A stretch of DNA of 64,000 bases, taken from positions 124,001 through 188,000 of the forward strand of contig NZ_JAAIXY010000008.1 of NCBI RefSeq assembly GCF_010894455.1. Direction: 5' to 3'. The first letter of the stretch is position 1; every line of letters begins with the position of its first letter. The DNA comes from Myxococcus eversor. GTDB taxonomy: Bacteria; Myxococcota; Myxococcia; Myxococcales; Myxococcaceae. Shown one piece after another: positions 1 through 8,755 of this stretch. The notes below the pieces were generated by a model. The model did no database searches, had not been told where the DNA came from, and saw only the letters and a program-made list of their open reading frames with translations. A program made the position numbers and the translations under genes.

Positions 1-2
1 CC

Positions 3-977
3 CACGGCGGCGGCATGCAAGCCGTTGGCAACCTCGTCGCGCTCCCCATGGAGCAGGGCGCTGGTCCCGGCCGCGTCGCGCTGTATGACTTCAACCAGGG
101 CCTGGCCCCCGAGCCCTTCGCCCTCATCGACGGCGCCTCCGTGAACGCGGGCACCGCGTCCCTCACGCGCCTGTCCGACAGGCGCTACCTGCTGCTGCTC
201 GGCCAGTACGACGCGAAGGTGCTCGAGGTCTTCCTCTCCACCTCCACGGACCTCCGCTCGCCGACGAACGGGTGGACGCGCGTGGACCAATGGACCCGCG
301 AGGAGCTGGCCTCCGACACCTGGGGCCCCTTCCAGAGCCTCAACTTCGTCACCGACTGTCGGGACGGTCAGCTCTACCTGGTGGGCACGCTGCTCGGCGG
401 ACTGCGCTGGGGTCCCGTCAGTGACGACCATGCCCACCTCTACCGCGTGAGCCTGGACGGCCACCTGCGCCTGGAGCACGTCGCGGCGAAACACCTGTAC
501 TGCAGCAACGACGGCGCGCGGCAGTGCAACCTCGACGCGGCCGGCGGCGTCTTCGTGGGCGCGGACCGCAAGCTCATCCTCTACGCCACCGAGCACGCCG
601 ACGATGGCCCCTCGGGTTCCGTGAAGATGGTGGAATTCAGGAACATCTGGGCGAACGACGGCTGCGGCACCCACCTCGCGAGCGCCTTCGTCGATTTCTA
701 CGACGACTCCGACTTCAGCGACCGGGGTTTCATCTTCGATTTCGCGGACCGGGGCGCGAAGAACTGGGCCCGCTTCCAGGACATCGACGGGCTCAACGAC
801 AAAGTCTCGGCCGTGCGCTGGTGCCTCCCACCCGGACACCGTGTGCGGCTCCACGCCGACTCGAACTACAGCGGCAAGACTCAGGACCTCGTCGGCGACG
901 GTTCACTCAGAGAAGTGAATCTCAATTCCTGGGGATTCGGAGACAAGGTCTCCTCGGCGCGCTGGCTCGCGGACTGA
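3..977 (+). CDS. Secreted-type protein with C-terminal beta/gamma-crystallin-like domain (5' end outside window)
   Basis: The reading frame is already open at base 3, so the start probably lies upstream; an in-frame ATG sits at 15 but has no convincing ribosome binding site. The last ~95 residues (from about 230 counting from that ATG) have the spaced aromatic, glycine and DKVSS/GFGDKVSSARW elements of beta/gamma-crystallin Greek-key units, the fold of myxobacterial spore coat protein S; two units are visible, each ending in a Trp-containing strand (VSAVRW and VSSARW). The N-terminal part is rich in Gly/Leu and Trp and could be a beta-propeller, but I do not recognise it. It may be a surface or spore-associated calcium-binding protein; that role is inferred from the domain only. 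It is followed after 107 bases by the M4 protease gene on the same strand. Confidence 0.7.
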   Translation, partial: HGGGMQAVGNLVALPMEQGAGPGRVALYDFNQGLAPEPFALIDGASVNAGTASLTRLSDRRYLLLLGQYDAKVLEVFLSTSTDLRSPTNGWTRVDQWTREELASDTWGPFQSLNFVTDCRDGQLYLVGTLLGGLRWGPVSDDHAHLYRVSLDGHLRLEHVAAKHLYCSNDGARQCNLDAAGGVFVGADRKLILYATEHADDGPSGSVKMVEFRNIWANDGCGTHLASAFVDFYDDSDFSDRGFIFDFADRGAKNWARFQDIDGLNDKVSAVRWCLPPGHRVRLHADSNYSGKTQDLVGDGSLREVNLNSWGFGDKVSSARWLAD

Positions 978-1084
978 AATATTCAGACACATGGCCCCAG
1001 GGGGTGGGGTGGAAATCAACAGGTAACTTCCTGATACATTGTGGCGATAACTCTTCAGCCACCTCGTATGGAGTCCTGAGACCC

Positions 1085-3259
1085 ATGAGCATTCGCCGCA
1101 CTGATGGTTCGAAGCCGACGGTCCTCCCCACCATTTCCACTGAGGCTCAGCCGAAGAACGCTGCGAAGGCTGCGAAGGCTCCGAACGTCATCAAGGACGG
1201 CTTCGGTCCCGCGGCGAAGACCACCGACCTGGCGCGCGCCGAGCAGACGCTGAAGCCGCTGCCGGCGCCCACGGGCCGCCTGTCGCTGGAGAGCAAGGAG
1301 GCGCAGACCGCCATCCAGACCTCGCTGGAGCACCTCACGCCCGCCGCCAGCAAGCCCGCGACGCAGGGCCTCCGGGGTGGCATCCAGTTCCCGGCCTTCG
1401 TCCCGAAGAACGTGGAGCGCGACGAGCTGGGGATGACGCACGTGCGCCTGGACCGGCAGCACGAGGGCGTGAAGGTCTACGCCGAGCAGGTGGTGTCCCA
1501 CCTCGGCAAGGACGGCAAGGTCAGCAGCGTCACCGGTGACCAGTCCACGATTCCCGCCGGCCTGGGCACGCAGAAGCCCCAGCTGTCCCACGCGCAGGTG
1601 CTGGACATCGCGCTCAAGGACTTCGCGGGCAAGCCGGACCGCCAGCCGAACTCCGAGCGGGTCATCTACAAGGACCCGACCGGCGTGTACCGCTCCGCGT
1701 ACCGCGTCGAGGTCGCCAATGTGAACGGCACCGAGAACCCGCGCCGGATGAACTACCTGGTCGACGCGAACAGCGGGAAGATCTACGAGAAGTTCAACAC
1801 CATCGACGGCTTCAAGAACTGCCCCTGCGCCACGCACGGCACGGGTGACACCGCCGCCGCCAAGGGCAGCAAGCCCGCCGCCGCCGCGCCCGCGGACGTG
1901 AAGGTCTCCTCCACGCCGAACGCGGCCATCAAGGACAACGCCACCGTCACCTCCAAGGTGAAGGTCGCCGACGACGTCACCGTCGACAAGCTCAAGCTGT
2001 CGCTGAACATCAGCCACACGTACAAGGGCGACCTGTCCGTCACCCTGACGAGCCCCTCCGGCAAGAGCGCGGTGGTGCACAACCGCACCGGCGGCAGCAC
2101 GGACAACGTGAAGGGCGACTTCGACCTGAGCGCCTTCGCCGGCGAGAAGGCCAAGGGCGAGTGGACGCTGACGGTGAAGGACAACGCCAAGGGCGACACC
2201 GGCAAGCTCAACAGCTGGGGCCTGGCGATTTCGCCCAAGGCCACCCAGCCTCCCACCGAGCCCCCGAAGCCGCCGGTTCCGGGTGGCACCGCGGATGACA
2301 CCTCGCTCTACAGCGGCAAGGTGGACCTGAAGACGAAGCAGAACGCGGATGGGACGTTCACGCTGGAGGACAACACGCGCGGCAAGGGCATCTCCACGTA
2401 CGACGCGATGAACAAGGAAGAGGCGAGCGGCACCACGCCCTTCAAGGACGGCAACAACGTCTGGGGCGAGGCGACGGACCCGAAGCGCAACCAGGCTGCC
2501 GTGGACGCGCACTACGGCGCGGCGATGACGTACGACTTCCTCAAGGACGTGCTCGGCCGCGACTCCATCGACGGCAAGGGCGAGAAGCTCGTCAACTACG
2601 TGCACGTGAGCGAGAACTACGTCAACGCGTACTGGGACGGCGAGAAGATGTCCTACGGCGACGGCGACGGCGTGGACTCCGGTCCGCTCACCGCGCTGGA
2701 CATCGCGGGCCATGAAATCGCCCACGGCCTCACCGAGCGCACCGCCGGCCTGGTCTACCGCGGCGAGTCCGGTGGTCTGAACGAGGCCATCAGCGACATC
2801 ATGGGCGCGGGCGTCGAGTGGTACGCGTCCACGAAGAACTCCGCGGTGAAGTTCAACTGGACGGTGGGCGAGACGGCCTGGACGCCGACGAACGGCGACC
2901 CCACGGACGGCCTGCGCTACATGGACGACCCCACGAAGGACGGGTACTCCATCGACAACTACAAGGACTACCCGAAGCAGACGGAAGTCCACGGCTCCAG
3001 CGGTATCGCCAACAACGCCTTCTACCTGCTGGCCAACGGCGGCACGAACCGCACGTCCAAGCTCGAGGTGAAGGACGGCATCGGCATGGACAAGGGCCTG
3101 AAGATCTACTACCGCGCCCTGGCCCACTACATGACGCCGAGCACCACGTTCGCCCAGGCCCGCACCGCCACCGTCCAGGCGGCCACGGACCTCTACGGCG
3201 CGGACTCCACCGAGGTGGCGAAGGTGAAGGAGAGCTGGACCGCCGTCGGCGTGAAGTAG
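1085..3259 (+). CDS. M4 (thermolysin-family) metalloprotease with embedded P-domain
   Basis: A 724-residue zinc metalloendopeptidase. Order: disordered Ala/Lys-rich N-terminus, FTP/PepSY-type inhibitory propeptide (about 70-255), a Cys/Ala linker, a proprotein-convertase P-domain (about 273-382), a Pro-rich spacer, then the M4 catalytic domain (about 400-724). The zinc site is HEIAH (H543, E544, H547) with third ligand E567 in GGLNEAISD, and the transition-state His is H636 in VHGSSGIANNAF. The ATG at 1085 is chosen because homology begins soon after it, although the frame is open upstream to 524 in antisense-like, Arg-rich sequence. No classical Sec signal peptide is visible at this start, which is odd for an exoprotease. 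P-domains of M4 enzymes usually sit at the C-terminus; here it lies between propeptide and catalytic domain. Likely an extracellular predatory/nutritional protease. Confidence 0.92.
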   Translation: MSIRRTDGSKPTVLPTISTEAQPKNAAKAAKAPNVIKDGFGPAAKTTDLARAEQTLKPLPAPTGRLSLESKEAQTAIQTSLEHLTPAASKPATQGLRGGIQFPAFVPKNVERDELGMTHVRLDRQHEGVKVYAEQVVSHLGKDGKVSSVTGDQSTIPAGLGTQKPQLSHAQVLDIALKDFAGKPDRQPNSERVIYKDPTGVYRSAYRVEVANVNGTENPRRMNYLVDANSGKIYEKFNTIDGFKNCPCATHGTGDTAAAKGSKPAAAAPADVKVSSTPNAAIKDNATVTSKVKVADDVTVDKLKLSLNISHTYKGDLSVTLTSPSGKSAVVHNRTGGSTDNVKGDFDLSAFAGEKAKGEWTLTVKDNAKGDTGKLNSWGLAISPKATQPPTEPPKPPVPGGTADDTSLYSGKVDLKTKQNADGTFTLEDNTRGKGISTYDAMNKEEASGTTPFKDGNNVWGEATDPKRNQAAVDAHYGAAMTYDFLKDVLGRDSIDGKGEKLVNYVHVSENYVNAYWDGEKMSYGDGDGVDSGPLTALDIAGHEIAHGLTERTAGLVYRGESGGLNEAISDIMGAGVEWYASTKNSAVKFNWTVGETAWTPTNGDPTDGLRYMDDPTKDGYSIDNYKDYPKQTEVHGSSGIANNAFYLLANGGTNRTSKLEVKDGIGMDKGLKIYYRALAHYMTPSTTFAQARTATVQAATDLYGADSTEVAKVKESWTAVGVK

Positions 3260-3274
3260 TCCAGACGTTCAGGG

Positions 3275-3342
3275 CCCGGGCGCGACCTTGACTTCGCGCC
3301 CGGGGGACTGACGCCGCGGCGGCGACGTGGGGGCGCCGCCGC
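3275..3342. terminator. Two consecutive G+C hairpins between convergent genes
   Basis: An 11-bp perfect stem (arms 3275-3285 and 3294-3304, 8-base loop) is followed by a 9-bp stem (arms 3316-3324 and 3334-3342). They lie between the stop codons of the M4 protease and the convergent lipoprotein gene, so they probably terminate both. Neither has a clear U-tract, as is common in high-GC genomes. Confidence 0.6.
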
Positions 3343-3361
3343 GCCGGTCCGTTTCAAACCG

Positions 3362-4945
3362 CTACAGCTTGCTCGGGTCGTCGACGCGGTAGTGCGACAG
3401 CCAGTAGTCGTCGGCGAAGCCCGGCAGGTCGATGTTGATCTTCTGCATGTGGATTTGTCCCTTGGCGCCGATGCGCTGGTCCGCGTCCAAGTCCCACAGG
3501 TCCAGGCCCTCGAACTCGTCCGCGGAGCCGTAGGGCACGTAGTAATACGTCTGCACGAAGCCGTTCACCACGTCGACCATGTAGATGCCGGACGTCTGTC
3601 CGCCGCCGCCCACGCTGATGTACAGGTTGCCGCGCGCGGAAATCTTGCCGCCCTGAATCCACGCACCCACCGGAATGCTGCTCGACAGCGTCAGCGTGCG
3701 CTTGTGGGTGACGGTGACGGTGGTGCCCGACAGGGCAATGGAATAGCCGCGCAGCGAGGTCGCCCCGAAGGCGTTCGTCGCCGCGTAGAACAGGCCGTCC
3801 CGCGGGTTGTGCGCGAGGAACGCCACGCCGCCGGACCAGTTCGGCAGCGACGCGAAGCCGATGTACTGCATGTTCGTGTTGAAGACGCCCACGGCGCCGC
3901 CCTGGCTCGGTCCATCCATGGCGATGTAGAGGTAGCCATTGACGTGCACCAGGTCGCCGTAGTGCCGGAAGCCCGCGTTGTACCAGGGGGACGGCATCGT
4001 GTAGCGCTCGGGCGGGTTCTCGTTGAGGGCCGTCATCGGCTGCTTCGCGATGAGCCCGTCCGTGGCCTCGTCCTTCCAGAAGTTGGTGGCGTTGCGCGTC
4101 TGGAACCAGTGCGTGGAGTTGTGGGTGATGCCCTGGAGGTTGTCGGAGAAGTTCGAGTAGCTGCGGTCAGCCGGGAAGTCCGGCGCGCTGGCGATGATGT
4201 TGGGGATGGCGTAGCGGTAGCGCGCCACGAAGAGCGCGTTCGCCGTGGCGTCCAGGCCGGAGCGGTACTGCGCCGCGCCCACGCCCCACACGCACGTCCA
4301 CCACCACTTGGGCAGGTTGGCCGTCTGCAGGCGCTGCCACGCGCCGCTCGCCCACTTGTCCAGCCACAGCGAGCCCGTCGCCTCGCCCGTCGTCGCACAG
4401 GCCTGGTAGTACTTCTGCACGGGCCCCCAGCCGGTGTGCGCCCAGCTGTAGACGTTCAGGGGGCACCAGATTTCGTCGTACTCGGTGTTGAGGCCCTGGC
4501 AGAAGTTGGCGGACCACCACGCGGTGTCCGGCAGCGCCTGCTGGCTCACGTTGTTCCCCGAGGGCGGCGACATCTGCGCGATGCCCTCGGGCGCCCTCGC
4601 CTCGCGCACGGACGTCTGCGCCAGGGCGGACGGCACGCGGCGGGCGGCCTCCACCAGCGCGGCGGGCGGCTCCTGCCCTCCTGACAGCTTGCGGTAGATG
4701 TCCGGGATGGGCATGCCGTCGAAGGCGGACGCGTCCGGCATCGGCGTGCCTCGCGGGCCCTTCACCACCGTGACGATGCCGTAGTCGGGCACCTCGTAGA
4801 ACGTCACCGCCTGCCCGTCCGCCAGCTTCACGCTGGCCAGCCTCGTGCCCGGGTCGCTCTCCTGCTCGAGTTCCTCGTCCGTCTCAGGGCCTCCACACGC
4901 CGCCAGCACTCCCACACAGCACAGCAGCCTGAACATCCGTCGCAC
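3362..4945 (-). CDS. Large lipoprotein of unknown function (beta-propeller-like C-terminal half)
   Basis: A 527-residue protein with a lipoprotein signal (lipobox LAAC, Cys17). The start is a GTG at 4945 with AGGAGG eight bases upstream; an ATG three codons later would work too. The middle (about 140-300) is very rich in Trp, Tyr and Asn, like a carbohydrate- or polymer-binding surface. The second half has repeated strands of the type GYLYIAMDG, GLFYAATN, GNLYISVGGG and GIYMVDVVNG, which look like blades of a beta-propeller. No catalytic motif was recognised. It is transcribed divergently from the FAD-oxidoreductase operon and converges on the M4 protease. Probably anchored in the outer membrane; function unknown. 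Confidence 0.8.
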   Translation of the reverse strand: MRRMFRLLCCVGVLAACGGPETDEELEQESDPGTRLASVKLADGQAVTFYEVPDYGIVTVVKGPRGTPMPDASAFDGMPIPDIYRKLSGGQEPPAALVEAARRVPSALAQTSVREARAPEGIAQMSPPSGNNVSQQALPDTAWWSANFCQGLNTEYDEIWCPLNVYSWAHTGWGPVQKYYQACATTGEATGSLWLDKWASGAWQRLQTANLPKWWWTCVWGVGAAQYRSGLDATANALFVARYRYAIPNIIASAPDFPADRSYSNFSDNLQGITHNSTHWFQTRNATNFWKDEATDGLIAKQPMTALNENPPERYTMPSPWYNAGFRHYGDLVHVNGYLYIAMDGPSQGGAVGVFNTNMQYIGFASLPNWSGGVAFLAHNPRDGLFYAATNAFGATSLRGYSIALSGTTVTVTHKRTLTLSSSIPVGAWIQGGKISARGNLYISVGGGGQTSGIYMVDVVNGFVQTYYYVPYGSADEFEGLDLWDLDADQRIGAKGQIHMQKINIDLPGFADDYWLSHYRVDDPSKL

Positions 4946-5123
4946 GGTTGCAGCCTCCTGATGATTTTCCAGGAGAACGCCCCTCGCGAGTTTGCTTCGG
5001 TGCCCTTCGCTCGGGGACTTCCTCGCGAGCCCACCCTGGATGGTGCTTCACGCCCCCCAGGCTCCACACCCGGCGCGTCCTTCCTAAGCCAGACGCAAAG
5101 CGTCAATAGTAGCAAATCAAGTT

Positions 5124-5142
5124 AATCGTGAAAGTCACGATT
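5124..5142. promoter_or_regulatory. Perfect palindrome, probable operator
   Basis: Arms AATCGTGA (5124-5131) and TCACGATT (5135-5142) are perfect inverted repeats separated by aag. The site lies in an unusually AT-rich patch (about 5100-5155) 62 bases upstream of the operon start at 5205 and within the divergent intergenic region shared with the lipoprotein gene. The size and symmetry fit a dimeric HTH regulator site; which regulator is unknown. Confidence 0.6.
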
Positions 5143-5204
5143 GTGAAAATTCTCTGTCACCGCGGGCTCGTGGCGGGGTGACAGGACATGGGGAGAGCTA
5201 CGTG

Positions 5205-6374
5205 ATGCGGAACATCCGTCGATATGACGTGGTGCTGGTGGGCGGAGGCGTGACGGGGTTGATGGCGAGCCACAAGCTGGCGCGGCTCGGCCTGCGGTTG
5301 TTGTTGTTGGAGAAGCAGCCGACGTTGGCCAGTGGCCCGTCCACCCGGAACGAGGGCTGGCTGCACCGGGGCAGCTATCACGCCGGTTCCGTGAAGGACC
5401 GGCAGGCCGCCATCCAGGTGGCGCGGCGGTGCATCTACGGGCACGAGCAGATTCGCGCCTTCGCGCCGGAGGCCGTGGAGGACGCGGACCGGCCGCCGCT
5501 CGTGCTGGTGCGGGACGCGGACCGGCTCCAGGAGCTCGTCTCTCGCTGGGAGGAGGCGGGCGTCATCCACCGTCCCCTGACGCAGGCGCAGGCGAAGGCG
5601 CGCTTCCCGTCGGCGGACCTGTCTCGCGCGTCCGCCGTGTTCGAAGTGGCGGACGTCAGCATCAACACGCGGATGCTGTATCGCAAGCTGTACACGTCCG
5701 CGCAGCAGGGAGGCGCGGAGGTCCTCACGGGCTCGCGGCTGGAGCGCGTCAGTGGCTCGGAGGCCACCGTCATCACCGCCGACGGGGAGTCGCTCCACAT
5801 CGAGTCGAGGCTGTTCGTCTATTCGACGGGCTTCGGGGCGCGGGACTTGTTCCGCCAGTTCTTCGGGCTGGAGCTGCCCATCCGCTACTGGAAGAGCCAC
5901 CTGGTGGTGGTGCCGCGCCTGGGCGGGCACGGGCTGTTCTACGTGGACCCGCACGAGGCGGCGATGATGCACCACGGTGACTACAGCGTCGTGGGGCTCA
6001 ACGAGGACGCGCTCCTGTGCGCCAATCCCGACTACAACGTCGTGCCCGAGCGGGCGGACAACCTCCACCGCGCGCTGGAGCGGCTGGTGCCGGGCTGGCG
6101 CAACGCGGGGCCTCACAGCGACGTGGCCTGCACCAAGGTCGACTTCGCGCCGGACGCGGGCTCCGCGCGCTCGCTCAACATCGCCATCCACGAGCCGGTG
6201 CCCGGCCACATCTGCATCCTGCCGGGGAAGATGACGGAGGCGCCGTTCCTCACGGACGTGCTGACGGCGCGGCTCTACGAGCGACTGGAGGATGGGCTCA
6301 TCGCGCAGCGGCCGTGTGATGTGCTGCACGCGAGCCTCGCTTCCATGGTGCGGGAGGCCACCCATGCGGCTTGA
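5205..6374 (+). CDS. FAD-dependent oxidoreductase (DAO / L-2-hydroxyglutarate oxidase-like)
   Basis: A 389-residue flavoprotein of the D-amino-acid-oxidase (DadA/GlpD/LhgO) superfamily. The N-terminal dinucleotide-binding motif is VVLVGGGVTGLMASHKL, and STRNEGWLHRGSYH matches the segment after the Rossmann fold that packs over the flavin in LhgO-type oxidases. The ATG at 5205 is preferred because GGGGAGA lies nine bases upstream; a GTG at 5178 would add nine residues. It is the first gene of a four-gene operon: its stop overlaps the next start by 11 bases. The substrate cannot be told from sequence; a 2-hydroxy acid or amino acid is likely. The palindrome at 5124-5142 probably controls it. 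Confidence 0.85.
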   Translation: MRNIRRYDVVLVGGGVTGLMASHKLARLGLRLLLLEKQPTLASGPSTRNEGWLHRGSYHAGSVKDRQAAIQVARRCIYGHEQIRAFAPEAVEDADRPPLVLVRDADRLQELVSRWEEAGVIHRPLTQAQAKARFPSADLSRASAVFEVADVSINTRMLYRKLYTSAQQGGAEVLTGSRLERVSGSEATVITADGESLHIESRLFVYSTGFGARDLFRQFFGLELPIRYWKSHLVVVPRLGGHGLFYVDPHEAAMMHHGDYSVVGLNEDALLCANPDYNVVPERADNLHRALERLVPGWRNAGPHSDVACTKVDFAPDAGSARSLNIAIHEPVPGHICILPGKMTEAPFLTDVLTARLYERLEDGLIAQRPCDVLHASLASMVREATHAA

Positions 6375-6990
6375 CCTGCTCGCGGCCCTGGATGCGCCCC
6401 GGCGCTCGGCGGGTCTGCTCACCGTGGAGGAGGTCCTCGCGCTCGGGGACTCCGGCAACGTCATCTATGACCCTTTCTCCGTGCTCATCTCACGGCACCT
6501 GCGCATCGGCGAGGGCAATGTCATCCATCCGTGTGTCACGCTCACCTGCGCGGCCACGGCGGAGTTCCAACTGGGCAGTCGCAACATCCTCCACACCGGC
6601 ACGTTGCTGGCCGCGGAGACGGGCAGCATCGTCATCGGTGACGGCAACCAGTTCGGAGAGGGCGGCTTCACCGCGAAGGCCAACCGCGCAGGCGCCCGCA
6701 TCACCGTGGGCGACGGGGGACGGTATCTGGGCGGGGCGTCCGTGTTCGGAGAGAGCGTGCTCGGCTCGGGGACGCAGGTGCTCGGAGCCATCACCGTGGA
6801 CAGTTGTCAGCTCGCGGCGGGCGCGGCCTTCAGCGACCCGGACCCGGACCTGCGCGCGGCGGTGCTGAAGGGCTCGGGCACGGCTCGCGGCCTCGCGCTG
6901 GGCGTGGGACAGGTCATCCTGGGCAACGGCGGCTTCCGCGCCGAGGACGTGAAGCCGCAGGCATTCTATCACCCCAAGGTGAAGTCATGA
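6364..6990 (+). CDS. Hexapeptide-repeat (left-handed beta-helix) protein
   Basis: A 208-residue protein made of isoleucine/glycine-spaced hexapeptide turns such as IGEGNVI, LGSRNI, IVIGDGNQF and ITVGDGG, the signature of left-handed beta-helix acyltransferases and the dynactin p25/p27 and gamma-carbonic-anhydrase-like group. No extra acyl-CoA or PLP domain is attached. The ATG at 6364 overlaps the end of the oxidoreductase gene by 11 bases and its TGA overlaps the next ATG (ATGA), so it is translationally coupled on both sides. It may acylate the product of its operon partners or act as a structural/metal-binding subunit; the sequence does not decide this. Confidence 0.75.
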   Translation: MRLDLLAALDAPRRSAGLLTVEEVLALGDSGNVIYDPFSVLISRHLRIGEGNVIHPCVTLTCAATAEFQLGSRNILHTGTLLAAETGSIVIGDGNQFGEGGFTAKANRAGARITVGDGGRYLGGASVFGESVLGSGTQVLGAITVDSCQLAAGAAFSDPDPDLRAAVLKGSGTARGLALGVGQVILGNGGFRAEDVKPQAFYHPKVKS

Positions 6991-7757
6991 GTGGCGCGAA
7001 GCCCGTGGAGCTGGGGCTCGGACTGCTCTCGCTCGGGCGCGCGTGGGGGTACCGCTCGGAGCCGCCTCCGTCGGAGGCCGAGGGTCGACGGCTGCTCGAC
7101 ACCGCCTTGGAACTGGGCGTCCGGTGCTTCGATACCGCGCCCGCGTATGGCTCCAGCGAGCAGCGCTTTGGCGCGTTCCTGTCGGGGCTCGGCTCCGCGC
7201 GGAGCTCCGTCTTCGTGGCCACCAAGCTGGGCGAGCACTGGGACGCGGAGCGGCGGACGTCCTTCACGGACCACTCGCCCGACGCGCTCCGCCGGAGCCT
7301 GGACGAGAGCGTGCGCCTGCTCGGGCACATCGACCTGCTCCAGGTGCACAAGGCGACGGCAGCCAACGTGGGCTCGCCCGACGTGCTGCGCGTGCTCGAA
7401 TACGCGGGGACGCTCGGCATCTCCCGCATGGGGGCCAGTGTGAGTGATTGGGCTGGCGCCGAGGCGGCCTGCGCCGCGGGCGTCTATTCCTTCCTCCAGT
7501 TCCCGTACAACCTGCTCCACCGGACGCTGGAGCCGGCCTTCGAGCTGGCGGCGCGACACGGGTTGCAGGTCCTGGTCAACCGGCCCTTCGCCATGGGGCA
7601 GTTGCTCCAGGAGGAGGGGAGGGACGCGCGGCTGTCCATGCGCGAGTCATTGACACACATCCTCCAGCAGCGCTTCTCCGGCTACGTGCTGACGGGCACG
7701 AAGTCTCCGGAGCATTTGCGGCAGACGCTGGACGCCTTCCGCTCGCTCGAAGGCTGA
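6987..7757 (+). CDS. Aldo/keto reductase
   Basis: A 256-residue NAD(P)H-dependent aldo/keto reductase. The full catalytic tetrad is visible: D49 and Y54 (FDTAPAYG), K80 (VATKLG) and H121 (LLQVH). The length is short for the family (usually 270-330), mostly at the C-terminal end. The ATG overlaps the upstream stop (ATGA). In this operon it could reduce the carbonyl formed by the FAD oxidase, giving an epimerisation or oxidation-reduction couple; that is inference. Confidence 0.88.
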   Translation: MSGAKPVELGLGLLSLGRAWGYRSEPPPSEAEGRRLLDTALELGVRCFDTAPAYGSSEQRFGAFLSGLGSARSSVFVATKLGEHWDAERRTSFTDHSPDALRRSLDESVRLLGHIDLLQVHKATAANVGSPDVLRVLEYAGTLGISRMGASVSDWAGAEAACAAGVYSFLQFPYNLLHRTLEPAFELAARHGLQVLVNRPFAMGQLLQEEGRDARLSMRESLTHILQQRFSGYVLTGTKSPEHLRQTLDAFRSLEG

Positions 7758-7870
7758 CGGGAAGACTCTCTCGCCGGTGGGGCCTCGTCATGGCTTCGCC
7801 GTGCTCCCGACTCGGGGCCCGCGAAGTCGTGGCCCCGGGCGGGCACCTCTTTGCCTCGAAGACCTCAACC

Positions 7871-8755
7871 ATGTGGATTGCGTATGGCCTGGGCGCGGGC
7901 GTGATGCTCGGCCTCTATGATGTCTGGACGAAGAAGGCGATGACGGGCAACAGCGTCATCCCCGTCGTGATGTGGTCCTCCCTCTTCGGCGCGCTGTGCT
8001 GGGTGCCGGTGCTGATTCCAGGCGCGCTGCCCATCCACGTCGAGCCCTTCGGCCTGACATGGCAAGAGCAGGCGTGGCTGTTGCCCAAGGGCGTGGCGAT
8101 GACGGCGTCGTGGATTCTCGCGTACTACGCGGTCCGCGAGCTGCCCATCTCCATCGCCGGAGCGGTGCGTGCCTCCGGTCCGCTGTGGACGCTGGCGGGC
8201 GGCTTCCTGATGTTTCGCGAGCTGCTGACACCCGTGCAGTTCCTCGGGCTGATGCTCACGGTCTGCTCGTACTACGTGCTCTCCATCGTCGGCCGGAAGG
8301 AGGGGCTGGTGCTGTCGAAGAACAGCTCCGTCTGGTGGATGCTGTCCGCCACAGCGCTGTCGGCGGCGACCACCGTGTATGACAAGTTCCTTGTCTCGCG
8401 GCTGGGCCTGCCCGTGCTGGAGTTGCAGGCCAGCTCCGCGTTCCAGCGCTGCATCCTGTCGGCGCTCGTCTTCGTGCCGTACATGCTGCGCAGAGGCGGA
8501 CTGGGCCTGGGCCTCACCTGGAGCTGGGGCATTCCGCTGGTGGGCTGCTCGTGGGTGGCGGCCGAGCTCATCTACTTCGTCGCCATCACCGAGCCGCAGG
8601 CGATGGTGACGCACCTGTCCGTGCTGCGCAGGACGAGCCTCATCGTGGGCTTCGTCCTGTCAGCCCTCTTCTTCCGCGAGGCCAACGTCCTGCTGAAGTC
8701 CGGGATGATTGCCGTGCTCATCCTCGGAATGGCCATCCTCATCCTGGGAGGTTGA
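7871..8755 (+). CDS. EamA-family (DMT superfamily) transporter
   Basis: A 294-residue membrane protein with about ten hydrophobic segments in two homologous halves, typical of drug/metabolite transporters of the EamA type. The ATG at 7871 begins right at the first membrane span; an in-frame ATG at 7790 would add 27 polar residues and has the better spacing to a G-rich element, so the start is uncertain. It follows the aldo/keto reductase by 113 bases and is probably the last gene of the operon, exporting or importing its metabolite. Its 3' end overlaps the convergent radical-SAM gene by 17 bases. Confidence 0.85.
   Translation: MWIAYGLGAGVMLGLYDVWTKKAMTGNSVIPVVMWSSLFGALCWVPVLIPGALPIHVEPFGLTWQEQAWLLPKGVAMTASWILAYYAVRELPISIAGAVRASGPLWTLAGGFLMFRELLTPVQFLGLMLTVCSYYVLSIVGRKEGLVLSKNSSVWWMLSATALSAATTVYDKFLVSRLGLPVLELQASSAFQRCILSALVFVPYMLRRGGLGLGLTWSWGIPLVGCSWVAAELIYFVAITEPQAMVTHLSVLRRTSLIVGFVLSALFFREANVLLKSGMIAVLILGMAILILGG

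Noticed and set aside
1055..3127. Long minus-strand open frame (690 codons) opposite the M4 protease
   Set aside because: Arg/Val/Leu-rich, no domain sense; it is the antisense shadow of a GC-rich gene whose plus frame has a complete catalytic site.
8739..8755. Radical SAM aminomutase as a fifth gene of the 5.2-8.8 kb operon
   Set aside because: It is on the opposite strand and converges with the operon, overlapping the transporter by 17 bases; it cannot be co-transcribed.
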